A stretch of 64,000 nt of DNA from Thermomonas carbonis (lineage in GTDB: Bacteria; Pseudomonadota; Gammaproteobacteria; Xanthomonadales; Xanthomonadaceae). This document shows, piece after piece, positions 55,035-63,220 of this stretch. The notes under the pieces are model-generated. The model searched no databases. It was not told the DNA's origin and saw only the letters and a program-made list of their open reading frames with translations. The stretch lies in assembly GCF_014396975.1 (NCBI RefSeq), contig NZ_CP060719.1, forward strand, positions 1,584,001 to 1,648,000, written 5' to 3'. Position 1 is the first letter of the stretch. Each line of letters opens with the position of its first letter. A program made the position numbers and the translations under genes.

Positions 55035-55184
55035 CGGCAAGCGCCTGCACGGGCGATGCGCGGCCACCTCGTCGGTCGCCATCGTCCGTGTGCCGCGCAC
55101 GCGTTTTTGCAGGTCGCAAAGCCGGGTCGGTGAAAAGGGGCGGCTGCTAGAATCACCGGCTTGCCGCAACAGGCTGACCACTGC

Positions 55185-56561
55185 ATGGCCACCCACGATT
55201 CCATCCTCGAACTGGTCGGCGATACCCCGATCATCCGTGCCCGCCGCCTCGATGTCGGCCTGTGCACGTTGTATCTCAAGCTGGAAAGCCAGAATCCCGG
55301 TGGCTCGATCAAGGATCGCATCGGCCTGTCGATGATCGAGGCCGCGGAGGCGCGCGGCGACATCAAGCCCGGCGACACCCTGGTCGAGGGCACCGCCGGC
55401 AATACCGGCATCGGCCTGGCGCTGGTGGCACAGCAGAAGGGCTACCAGCTGATCCTCGTCGTGCCCGACAAGATGAGCCGGGAGAAGATCTTCAACCTCA
55501 AGGCGATGGGCGCGCAGGTCGTGCTGACCCGCAGCGACGTGGCCAAGGGCCATCCGGATTACTACCAGGACATGGCCGAGCGCATCGCGCGGGAAACGCC
55601 GGGCGCCTATTTCATCAACCAGTTCGGCAACCCGGACAATCCGGCGGCGCACGAATTCGGCACCGGTCCGGAAATCCTGGCGCAGATGGCCGACGTGGGC
55701 GGGCTGGATGCGATCGTGTTCGGCTGCGGCAGCAGCGGCACCATGACCGGGCTGTCGCGTTGCTTCGCGACGCATTCCCCACACACCGAGCTGGTGCTGG
55801 CCGATCCGGTGGGTTCGATCCTGGAGGAATACATCAACCGCGGCACGCTCAGCGAGAAATCCGCGAGCTGGATGGTGGAAGGCATCGGCGAGGATTTCCT
55901 GCCGGCGATCGCCGACTTCAGCCGCGTCAAGGAAGCGCATGCGATCAGCGACAAGGAAAGCTTCCTGACCGCGCGCGAATTGCTGGAGAAGGAAGGCATC
56001 CTGGGCGGCTCGTCCACCGGCACGTTGCTGGCCGCCGCGCTGAAGTATTGCCGGGCGCAGGCCACGCCGAAAAACGTGCTGGCGTTCGTCTGCGACACCG
56101 GCAACAAGTACCTGTCGAAGATGTACAACGACTTCTGGATGCTCGACAACGGCTTCCTGGAGCGCGAGCAGCACGGCGACCTGCGCGACCTGATCCTGCG
56201 CCCGTTCGCCGCGCGCGATACGGTGGTGGTGGGGCCGGGCGACCTGTTGATCACTGCCTGGCAGCGGATGAAGCTGTACGACGTCAGCCAGTTGCCGGTG
56301 ATGGAAGGCGACCGCATCGTCGGCATCGTCGACGAGTCCGACGTGCTGCTGCACGTGTACGGCGACGAGGCGCGCTTCCGCGACCCGGTCGCCACCGCGA
56401 TGGTCAGCAAGCTCGACAAGGTGAACGTGGCGGCACCGATCGAGGCACTGCTGCCGGTGTTCGACCGCGGCCACGTGGCGATCGTGATGGACGGTGAGCG
56501 CTTCATCGGCCTGATCACCCGCATCGACCTGTTGAATTTCCTGCGTCGCCGCGTGCAGTAA
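55185..56561 (+). CDS. cbs: Cystathionine beta-synthase
   Basis: 458 residues, PLP enzyme joining serine and homocysteine. PLP lysine Lys43 is in NPGGSIKDRIG; GTAGNTGIGLALVA and FGCGSSGTMTGLSR bind the cofactor phosphate and substrate. Two CBS repeats (about 340-458: ITAWQRMKLYDVSQLPVMEG and VAIVMDGERFIGLITRIDLL) form the regulatory end. It is followed after 15 bases by the PLP cystathionine enzyme, so the pair does reverse transsulfuration. A TAGAAT box at 55148 precedes it. Confidence 0.92.
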   Translation: MATHDSILELVGDTPIIRARRLDVGLCTLYLKLESQNPGGSIKDRIGLSMIEAAEARGDIKPGDTLVEGTAGNTGIGLALVAQQKGYQLILVVPDKMSREKIFNLKAMGAQVVLTRSDVAKGHPDYYQDMAERIARETPGAYFINQFGNPDNPAAHEFGTGPEILAQMADVGGLDAIVFGCGSSGTMTGLSRCFATHSPHTELVLADPVGSILEEYINRGTLSEKSASWMVEGIGEDFLPAIADFSRVKEAHAISDKESFLTARELLEKEGILGGSSTGTLLAAALKYCRAQATPKNVLAFVCDTGNKYLSKMYNDFWMLDNGFLEREQHGDLRDLILRPFAARDTVVVGPGDLLITAWQRMKLYDVSQLPVMEGDRIVGIVDESDVLLHVYGDEARFRDPVATAMVSKLDKVNVAAPIEALLPVFDRGHVAIVMDGERFIGLITRIDLLNFLRRRVQ

Positions 56562-56576
56562 CGGACGAACCACACC

Positions 56577-57737
56577 ATGAGCGAGCACAACGACCACGGC
56601 CTCGGCACCCTCGCCATCCACGGCGGGCAATCGCCCGACCCGACCACCGGCGCGGTGATGCAGCCGATCTACGCGACCAGCACCTACGCGCAGTCCAGTC
56701 CCGGCGTGCACCAAGGCTTCGAGTACTCGCGCACCCACAACCCGACCCGCTTCGCCTGGGAGCGCGGCGTGGCCTCGCTGGAGGGCGGCAGCCGCGGCTT
56801 CGCGTTCGCCTCCGGGCTTGCGGCCACCTCGACCCTGCTGGAGCTGCTGGATAGCGGCGACCACGTCATCGCGATGGACGACCTCTACGGCGGCAGCTAC
56901 CGCCTGTTCGAGCGCGTGCGCACGCGCAGCGCCGGACTGTCGTTCTCCTTCGTCGACCTGACCGACCCGGCCGCGTTCGAGGCCGCGATCACCCCGAAGA
57001 CGAAGCTGGTGTGGATCGAGACCCCGACCAACCCGCTGCTGAAGATCGTCGACATCGCCGCGATCTCGGCCATCGCGAAAAAACATGGCTTGCTGGTGGC
57101 GGTCGACAATACCTTCGCCTCGCCGATGTTGCAGCGCCCGCTGGAGCAGGGCGCCGACATCGTCATGCATTCGGCCACCAAATACCTCAACGGCCACTCC
57201 GACATGGTCGGCGGCATCCTGGTCGTCGGCGATAACGCCGAGCTCGGCGAGCAGCTGGCCTTCCTGCAGAATTCGGTGGGCGCGGTGCAGGGGCCGTTCG
57301 ACAGCTTCCTCGCCCTGCGCGGCCTGAAGACGCTGCACCTGCGCATGCGCGCGCATTGCGCCAATGCACAGGCGCTGGCGGAGTGGCTGCAGGGCCATGC
57401 CGGCGTGGTCGACGCGATCTATCCCGGGCTTGACTCGCATCCGCATCACGAACTCGCGAAGCGGCAGATGGACGGGTTCGGCGGCATCGTCTCGGTGCGC
57501 ATCGCCGGCGGCTTCGAGGGCGCGAAGCGCTTCTGCGAACGCCTCGAACTGTTCACGCTGGCCGAATCGCTGGGTGGCGTGGAATCGCTGGCCAACCATC
57601 CGGCGGTGATGACCCATGCCTCGATCCCGCCCGCGCGTCGCGCCGAACTGGGGATCAGCGATGACCTGGTGCGCCTGAGCGTGGGCATCGAGGATCTGGC
57701 GGACCTCCAGCGCGATCTGGAATACGCGCTGGCCTGA
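56577..57737 (+). CDS. metB: Cystathionine gamma-lyase/synthase
   Basis: 386 residues, Cys/Met metabolism PLP enzyme. Lys202 is in MHSATKYLNGHSDMVGG; YSRTHNPTRFAWERGVASLE and DNTFASPMLQRPLEQGADIV are typical. Beside cbs the role is most likely cystathionine gamma-lyase (cysteine from cystathionine), though this family is often annotated metB. In Xanthomonas the O-antigen locus is known to start next to metB, which fits the genes that follow. Confidence 0.9.
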   Translation: MSEHNDHGLGTLAIHGGQSPDPTTGAVMQPIYATSTYAQSSPGVHQGFEYSRTHNPTRFAWERGVASLEGGSRGFAFASGLAATSTLLELLDSGDHVIAMDDLYGGSYRLFERVRTRSAGLSFSFVDLTDPAAFEAAITPKTKLVWIETPTNPLLKIVDIAAISAIAKKHGLLVAVDNTFASPMLQRPLEQGADIVMHSATKYLNGHSDMVGGILVVGDNAELGEQLAFLQNSVGAVQGPFDSFLALRGLKTLHLRMRAHCANAQALAEWLQGHAGVVDAIYPGLDSHPHHELAKRQMDGFGGIVSVRIAGGFEGAKRFCERLELFTLAESLGGVESLANHPAVMTHASIPPARRAELGISDDLVRLSVGIEDLADLQRDLEYALA

Positions 57738-57744
57738 GTTCGTC

Positions 57745-58518
57745 TCAGTCGAAGACGATGCCGTAGCGCTCGCGCATCGCCCGCAGTTCCCGCCGCATCA
57801 GCCAGCGCAGGAGCCGGGAGTCGAGCGCATCGGGCGCTGCCGGCGGATAGTCGCCCACGAAGACCGGCGCATATGCGTTGCCAGACGGCGGTGGTGCCGC
57901 GCCGAGGAATGCGCAGGCATCGCGCACGCAGGTTTCGGGGTCGCTGCGCAGGCGTTGACTGCGCAACACCAGCACTTGCTCGCGCGGGAAGTGCGCATAG
58001 AGCACATCGAGCTGGCGGGCGTAGTCGCCGCGCGCGCGATAGCTGTGACGACGCAAAGGCGAGCCGCGCGCGAAATTATCCGCGTAGCCGTGCAGGCGCC
58101 ATCGTTCCAGCAACACCGCCAGCCAGAGTGGCAAGTGCTCGTGGCCGCGCTGGCGTTCCATATGGTGGTGCGAGCGGGCGCGTTCCAGCGGATCGCGCAG
58201 CAATACGATCCAGCGCATCGCCGGGTTGTAGCGGGCGATCCGCGCCACGCAGCGCGGCTGGAACAGGTAGAACGGCGTGGCGTCGCCCCAACATGCTCCG
58301 TGCTGCGTGTCCGCGAACTGGTCGACATGGCGGGCGTCGATTTCGCCTGCCGACCAGGTCTCGTCGAAGTCCGGCGCATCGAACACGTGCGCTTCCTTGT
58401 CGACCGGCAGGCGCAGGCCCGGGCTGGCGCGCAGGTACTGGGCAAGTGCCGAGGTCCCGCACTTCTGCACCCCCCCGACCACGAACGCGATCCGCGGTTC
58501 AGGCGATGTCGGTGCCAT
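57745..58518 (-). CDS. Sulfotransferase family protein
   Basis: 257 residues starting MAPTSPEPRIAFVVGGVQKC. The PAPS 5'-phosphosulfate loop is VGGVQKCGTSALAQYL and the 3'-phosphate motif RWIVLLRDPLERARSHHHM. It probably adds sulfate to a glycan or lipid. It overlaps the end of the polysaccharide ABC ATPase gene by 20 bases on the same strand, so it may modify the exported polymer. It converges on metB with 7 bases between stops. Confidence 0.82.
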   Translation of the reverse strand: MAPTSPEPRIAFVVGGVQKCGTSALAQYLRASPGLRLPVDKEAHVFDAPDFDETWSAGEIDARHVDQFADTQHGACWGDATPFYLFQPRCVARIARYNPAMRWIVLLRDPLERARSHHHMERQRGHEHLPLWLAVLLERWRLHGYADNFARGSPLRRHSYRARGDYARQLDVLYAHFPREQVLVLRSQRLRSDPETCVRDACAFLGAAPPPSGNAYAPVFVGDYPPAAPDALDSRLLRWLMRRELRAMRERYGIVFD

Positions 58519-59821
58519 CCACGGGGCCGGTATGCAGGGTGATTTCGGCGGGCAGGGGAAAAAGCCCGCTGAAGCGCTCGATCGAGTTGTCGACGACTTC
58601 GAACGACAGATCGGATTCGTAGCGGCACAGGACGCGCCGATGATGCTGGTGCAGCGTGGGGGCTTGTACCAGTCGCGCGCGGATTCGGTAGATGCCATGT
58701 GCCAGCTGTACCCGGAACGCGATCTTCAGCTGCACGCGCTCCTCGCCCGGGGTTCGGTCTGGCAAGCGCACTCTGCGTCCGCTGAGCGGGACCCCGCGTT
58801 CGTCCAGGATGTCGATGACGCAGGCGGCATCGGTGAGGGTCGGTTCCATTTGCAGGTCGACAGTGACATCCAGCGGGTCGTCGTAGGCAAGGGCGAGGTG
58901 GCGCGCCCCATCCTGCAAGTGCATGGCCACGATCCCGCCGTCCTCGCTGCGAAACCCCTCGGCGATCCGGATCGGCTTCGGCTGGCCTTCGCGCAAGGCT
59001 TTGGCATGCACGCGGAACAGATATTCCTCGATGACTTCCTCGGGACTGCCGAGCATCGCCATGCGCCCGGATTCCAGCAGGATCGCCCGTTGACAGAACG
59101 CGCGCAGCGCGTTGAGGTCGTGGCCGACGAACAGCAGGGTGGTACCGCGCGCCAGGATCTGCTGGATGCGTGACATCGCCTTGGCCTGGAAGGCAGCGTC
59201 GCCGACCGCCAGTGCTTCGTCGACGATCAGGATGTCCGGGTCGATGTGGACCTGCACCGAGAACGCAAGGCGCAGCGCCATGCCGGAGCTGTAGGTCTTG
59301 ACCGGCTGGTCGATGTAGTCGCCGATGTCGGCGAACGCGATGATGTCGGCGAGCAGGGCGTCGATGCGCGCAGTCGTCAGGCCCAGGATCGCGCCGTTGA
59401 TGTAGATGTTCTCGCGCCCGGTCAGTTCCGGGTTGAAGCCGGAGCCCAGTTCCAGCAATGCGGCTACGCGGCCATGCGTTTCCACCCGGCCGGAGGTTGG
59501 CGGCAGCACGCCGGCGATGATCTGCAACAGGGTGCTCTTGCCGCTGCCGTTCAGGCCGATGATGCCCAGCGCTTCACCGCGCTGCAGCTCGAAATCGATG
59601 CCGTGGAGAGCTTCGTGCACATGCATGCGTCTGTGCACGGCGCGATGCAGGCGTGACGAAAGCCGGGGGGCCGCGCTGGCCAGCAGCGTGCCAAACCGGT
59701 GCAGGACAGGGACTATCAAGCGCTGTGCGGGCGAGGTCCAAGTCCGGAAAGTCTTGCAGACATCCTGCACGACGATGGCCGGGGATGATTGGGTGTGGAT
59801 GGCGTTGGTACCAGCGGACAT
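58499..59821 (-). CDS. wzt: ABC transporter ATP-binding protein, Wzt type (polysaccharide export)
   Basis: 440 residues. The nucleotide-binding domain (about 18-260) has Walker A IIGLNGSGKSTLL, signature TYSSGMALRLAFSV, Walker B ILIVDEALAVGD and switch His in LLFVGHDLNALR. The C-terminal half (about 285-440) is the Wzt-type carbohydrate-binding jelly roll that recognises the polymer end. The start at 59821 (MSAGTNAIHTQ) lacks a clear ribosome site. The matching permease is at 62420 on the other strand, split from it by a 2-kb gene. Confidence 0.88.
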   Translation of the reverse strand: MSAGTNAIHTQSSPAIVVQDVCKTFRTWTSPAQRLIVPVLHRFGTLLASAAPRLSSRLHRAVHRRMHVHEALHGIDFELQRGEALGIIGLNGSGKSTLLQIIAGVLPPTSGRVETHGRVAALLELGSGFNPELTGRENIYINGAILGLTTARIDALLADIIAFADIGDYIDQPVKTYSSGMALRLAFSVQVHIDPDILIVDEALAVGDAAFQAKAMSRIQQILARGTTLLFVGHDLNALRAFCQRAILLESGRMAMLGSPEEVIEEYLFRVHAKALREGQPKPIRIAEGFRSEDGGIVAMHLQDGARHLALAYDDPLDVTVDLQMEPTLTDAACVIDILDERGVPLSGRRVRLPDRTPGEERVQLKIAFRVQLAHGIYRIRARLVQAPTLHQHHRRVLCRYESDLSFEVVDNSIERFSGLFPLPAEITLHTGPVDGTDIA

Positions 59822-59873
59822 GGAGGCTGCAATCGAAACCAGACGCGCATTGTAGCCGTCGCTGCCAGCGCAA

Positions 59874-59902
59874 ATAAAAACGGGCGGCCCGAAGGCCGCC
59901 CG
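59874..59902 (-). terminator. Terminator of the S-layer-like gene
   Basis: Stem CGGGCGGCC / GGCCGCCCG with a 4-base loop (TTCG on the minus strand), then TTTTTATTT on the minus strand. Confidence 0.9.
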
Positions 59903-59934
59903 CAAGGTGGAACGATGTCGCTAGATGCTAGAGC

Positions 59935-61971
59935 TTACGGAATCGACTGCGTGCAGTACGGATCTTCGTTGCTCTCGTCGCGGTCGTCGGTGCTGGTGCC
60001 GTGGTCGGAACCGGTACCGTTGCCCTCGTTGCCGCACGGATCGGTCGTGCCGCCCGTGCCCGGACCACCGTTCGGACCACCCGGCTCGCCGGTGGACTCG
60101 CCGTTGCCGCGGAAGTCCGGAGTGGATTCCTGGGCGATGTCGGACGGACGGGTGCCCGGCAGGCTGGCCAGCGTGCCTTCGATGCCATCACGCATGTACT
60201 GCTCGCCACGGGTATCGCTGTCGGTGACGTTGGTCAGGACGCGCAGGCTTTCGTTGCTGATCAGGCTGGTGGCAACCAGGCCCGGGAACTCGGCGGTGAC
60301 GACTGCGCGCCACTTGTTGCCGGCACCCGCGGTACCCCATGCGCCGGTAGCCGTCAGGCTGCCCGGGAAGGTGCCGCTTTCCAGCTGGTCCGCATACACC
60401 TGCACGGACTGGCCGGCCGGGATGAAGATGCGAACCTGCGAACGGCCCGCCTGGTCCGGATCGGTGGTGCGAACGCCACTGTCCTGGATGCCTTCCAGCG
60501 AGACCCAGCCATCGGTGGCGCTGCGGTTGGTCAGGCGGATGAAGCTGCGCTGCGCCATGTTGCTGCCCGGATTGATGGTGAAGATTTCCATCGTCGAGCC
60601 GTTGTAACGCAGCGGGAGCAGGTTGCAGGCTTCGCCACCGACCGCCGGGAACACCTGCGGATTACCCAGGATGTCGTCGCGGTAGAAGGTGGTGGTGACC
60701 GAGATGTTCTGGTCATTGATCACGGTGTCGGAGTCGACGAAGCCGCAGACCGTCAGGTTGACGCCGTCTTCACCGGTCAGGCCAACGTCGTCCGCGTCGA
60801 AGACCGGGAAGGTCACGGTGGAGCCGTTCGCTTCACCACGCATCAGTGCGGTGCCGGAGGAGCACGTGCCGTCGAACAGCCACACATCATCGCTGTAAAG
60901 GGAGGGGGAATCGTTCTCGAACGCCAGCCAGCCGCCGGTGTCGCCGGTCAGCACGACCTCGAATTCGTCGTCACCCAGGAACTCGAAACCGCCGGCGGCC
61001 ACGTCATTGGCACCGATGGTCACGTCGCCCAGATTGATCCACTGGCGGCTGTAGTCGCCGGTGAAGGGGTCGCTGCTGAAGTTGTCGCCCGTCGAGATCG
61101 AGGAACCCAGCTTGCCGTCCCAGCTGAAGCGGGACTTCGGCATGTCATCGCTGAGCCAGGAATCGGCCACGTCGATGTACTTGTCGGTGTCGGCGCCGCT
61201 GATGTCGGTGCAGGCGGTGACTGCCGAGACCAGGGTCAGGATCGGCCTGCTCTGCAAGGAACCGGCGAACGGTGCGTCGTTGGTCGGGTTGATGAACCAG
61301 AAGTCACCGTTGACCACGTTGCCGATGGTCGGCGAACCGACGAACTGATCCAGGCTGGTCAGGTGCGCGTTGTCAAAACGCAGCAACAGGCCGCTGGACG
61401 GGTTCTGCGGGTTGGTGATGCCCTGCTTCGGGGTGATGCGGATGGAAACGGTCTGGTTCGGCTCTGCGGTAGCAGCGCCGGTGGGCCCGATCGAATAATA
61501 GGCGTCAAACGCGACGTCCCACGTACAAGCCAGCGTGCCGTCCAGGTAGATGTCTTCGGTGGTGCGCACGGTCGCAGAGGCTGCCGGCAGCGGGCCGACG
61601 CCGTCTGGATCGACGCAGGTCGCCGGATCCACGTTGAACACGCTCGGCGTGTAGGTGCTGTCGAACTGCGCACCGTCTTTCAGGGTCATGCGGGCGGTGA
61701 AGCCGTTGGTGAAGTTGATCGCGTTGTCCGGGGCATTGAAGTCCCAGATCAACTGTTCGCGCATCGTGTAGTCGTAACCAGACGAGATGTAAATGTTCTG
61801 GTAGGCCACCGGCTCCGGAGCCTGCTGATCCGCGGTGCCGGTCATTTCATTGCCGTTGAGCGGGGCGTTGCCGTCTTGACGGGTGCCGTAGTCGTAAGCG
61901 ACTGCAGCGCCGGCCAGTCCCATGCCGGCCACAAGGGCAGCGGCGAGGACGTTCTTCTTCATGCTAGACAT
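59935..61971 (-). CDS. Large secreted acidic protein, S-layer-like candidate
   Basis: 678 residues. A signal peptide (MSSMKKNVLAAALVAGMGLA, cut near AVAYDYG) precedes a long acidic, Thr/Asn/Asp-rich, lysine-poor body with scattered cysteine pairs (DPATCVDPDG, TLACTWDV, DGTCSSGTA, LTVCGFVD, EACNLLP). The C-terminal tail (about 620-678) is Gly/Asp/Glu-rich with GGPNGGPGTGGTTD. I do not recognise a named family. Its own promoter, a leader of about 200 bases and a strong terminator suggest a highly expressed surface protein, perhaps an S-layer or LPS-bound protein. AGGAG lies 10 bases before the ATG. Confidence 0.75.
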   Translation of the reverse strand: MSSMKKNVLAAALVAGMGLAGAAVAYDYGTRQDGNAPLNGNEMTGTADQQAPEPVAYQNIYISSGYDYTMREQLIWDFNAPDNAINFTNGFTARMTLKDGAQFDSTYTPSVFNVDPATCVDPDGVGPLPAASATVRTTEDIYLDGTLACTWDVAFDAYYSIGPTGAATAEPNQTVSIRITPKQGITNPQNPSSGLLLRFDNAHLTSLDQFVGSPTIGNVVNGDFWFINPTNDAPFAGSLQSRPILTLVSAVTACTDISGADTDKYIDVADSWLSDDMPKSRFSWDGKLGSSISTGDNFSSDPFTGDYSRQWINLGDVTIGANDVAAGGFEFLGDDEFEVVLTGDTGGWLAFENDSPSLYSDDVWLFDGTCSSGTALMRGEANGSTVTFPVFDADDVGLTGEDGVNLTVCGFVDSDTVINDQNISVTTTFYRDDILGNPQVFPAVGGEACNLLPLRYNGSTMEIFTINPGSNMAQRSFIRLTNRSATDGWVSLEGIQDSGVRTTDPDQAGRSQVRIFIPAGQSVQVYADQLESGTFPGSLTATGAWGTAGAGNKWRAVVTAEFPGLVATSLISNESLRVLTNVTDSDTRGEQYMRDGIEGTLASLPGTRPSDIAQESTPDFRGNGESTGEPGGPNGGPGTGGTTDPCGNEGNGTGSDHGTSTDDRDESNEDPYCTQSIP

Positions 61972-62176
61972 GTCTAACTAACTCCTGTCAGTTGGTAATA
62001 CGGTGTGTTTGCAACTCTTTCCGGCTGCACGGCCCATGCCCGGTACCAGGAGGCTGGGCCTCCGGCACCCGGAATCTTCCAAGCGTTTGCATCGATGTTC
62101 TGAGTAGACGTTAATCGGGGGTGCCTTGCGGACATCCACGATTCCCCTCCCCCTGGTTGATCAAGTTGCAGCGTGG

Positions 62177-62205
62177 ACGCTAACGTAAGGTTCAGGAATC
62201 GTCAA
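62177..62205 (-). promoter_or_regulatory. Promoter of the S-layer-like gene
   Basis: On the minus strand: -35 TTGACG (62205-62200), 17-base spacer, -10 TAGCGT (62182-62177). It would give a leader of about 200 bases. Confidence 0.55.
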
Positions 62206-62246
62206 TCCCTTTAATGTGAATAGGTTATAGCGGTGTGCAAATCCTG

Positions 62247-62290
62247 TGTCACAACATGACCTTGTCACGACAATGTGACATTTCGTGTCA
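62247..62290. promoter_or_regulatory. Cluster of TGTCA boxes
   Basis: TGTCA at 62247, 62263 and 62286 and TGACA at 62276. The pairs TGTCAC-GACAAT-GTGACA (62263-62280) and TGACA-TTTCG-TGTCA (62276-62290) are inverted repeats. It lies between the S-layer-like gene promoter and the permease gene. The 448-base gap (61972-62419) otherwise shows no gene. Confidence 0.45.
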
Positions 62291-62419
62291 GCAAAGCCCC
62301 CGTTCAGGTGAAAGAAGCGGAGCGTTGGCACGAAACCGCTAGACTTCGGCCCCCATAAGCCGGTCGCTCGGGCGCTGAATATACCCGTTCCGCCGTCGAT
62401 CGTTGAATCGGAGCCCGCA

Positions 62420-63220
62420 GTGCTGACGACTGTTGCACATTCATGGAGGCATGGGCCGCTGATTCGCATCCTGGCGTGGCGCGACATCAGCGGGCGCTAT
62501 CGTGGATCGCTGCTGGGTTCCTTTTGGTCGCTGCTGACTCCGCTGCTCATGCTGGCCGTCTTCACTTTCGTGTTCGGGGTGGTGGCACCGACCCGTTGGC
62601 CAGGGGTGGAGGAGCAGGGGATCGGCATGTTCGCCCTGCGCCTGCTGGCAGGAATGGTGGTGCATGGCTTGTTGGCCGAAGTGCTGTCGCGGGCCCCGGC
62701 CTTGGTGACCTCGCAACCCAACTACGTGACCAAGGTGGTGTTTCCGCTGGAGGTCCTGGGCTGGGTGTCGCTGCTGACCGGGATTTTCCACGCGTTGATG
62801 GCGTTGGTGGTGCTGGTGGTGCTGGACGGTGTCTTCGGCACGGGCTTTTCATGGACGATGCTGGCGTTGCCGCTGGTCCTGCTGCCGTACGCGCTGCTGC
62901 TGGTGGGTCTGGTCTGGCTGGTGTCCGCGCTGGGCGTGTTCCTGCGCGACTTGGCCCAGCTGGTCGGGCCACTGGTGATGGTGTGCATGTTCCTGGGGCC
63001 GGTGTTCTACCCGCGCGAGGCGATGCCTGCCGCCGCCCAGCCCTGGCTGGCGCTGAACCCGATCACGGTGCCGGTGGAGCAGGTGCGACGGGTGCTGTTC
63101 GACGCGCAGTGGCCACAGTGGGACGTGGTGGCGCAGTATTCGTTGGTGTCCGTGGCTGTGTATGTGTTTGGCTTGTGGGCGTTTTCCAGACTCAAGAAAG
63201 GATTCGCCGATGTCCTCTGA
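62420..63220 (+). CDS. wzm: ABC-2 type permease, Wzm-like (polysaccharide export)
   Basis: 266 residues with six membrane helices. It begins MLTTVAHSWRHGPLIRILAW, with RDISGRYRGSLLGSFWSLL and the ABC-2 signature FYPREAMPAAAQPWLALNPI. It forms the membrane channel that works with the Wzt-type ATPase to export O-antigen or a similar polymer. Its stop overlaps the start of a GspE-type ATPase by 11 bases. Confidence 0.88.
   Translation: MLTTVAHSWRHGPLIRILAWRDISGRYRGSLLGSFWSLLTPLLMLAVFTFVFGVVAPTRWPGVEEQGIGMFALRLLAGMVVHGLLAEVLSRAPALVTSQPNYVTKVVFPLEVLGWVSLLTGIFHALMALVVLVVLDGVFGTGFSWTMLALPLVLLPYALLLVGLVWLVSALGVFLRDLAQLVGPLVMVCMFLGPVFYPREAMPAAAQPWLALNPITVPVEQVRRVLFDAQWPQWDVVAQYSLVSVAVYVFGLWAFSRLKKGFADVL

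Noticed and set aside
55035..55184. SAM or other riboswitch before cbs-metB
   Set aside because: The 150-base gap shows no recognisable SAM or SAH aptamer core; only a TAGAAT box stands out.
62240..62295. CRP/Clp-type site TGTGA-N6-TCACA upstream of the permease
   Set aside because: The half-sites present are TGTCAC and GTGACA with the opposite order and spacing, so they do not fit the Clp consensus.
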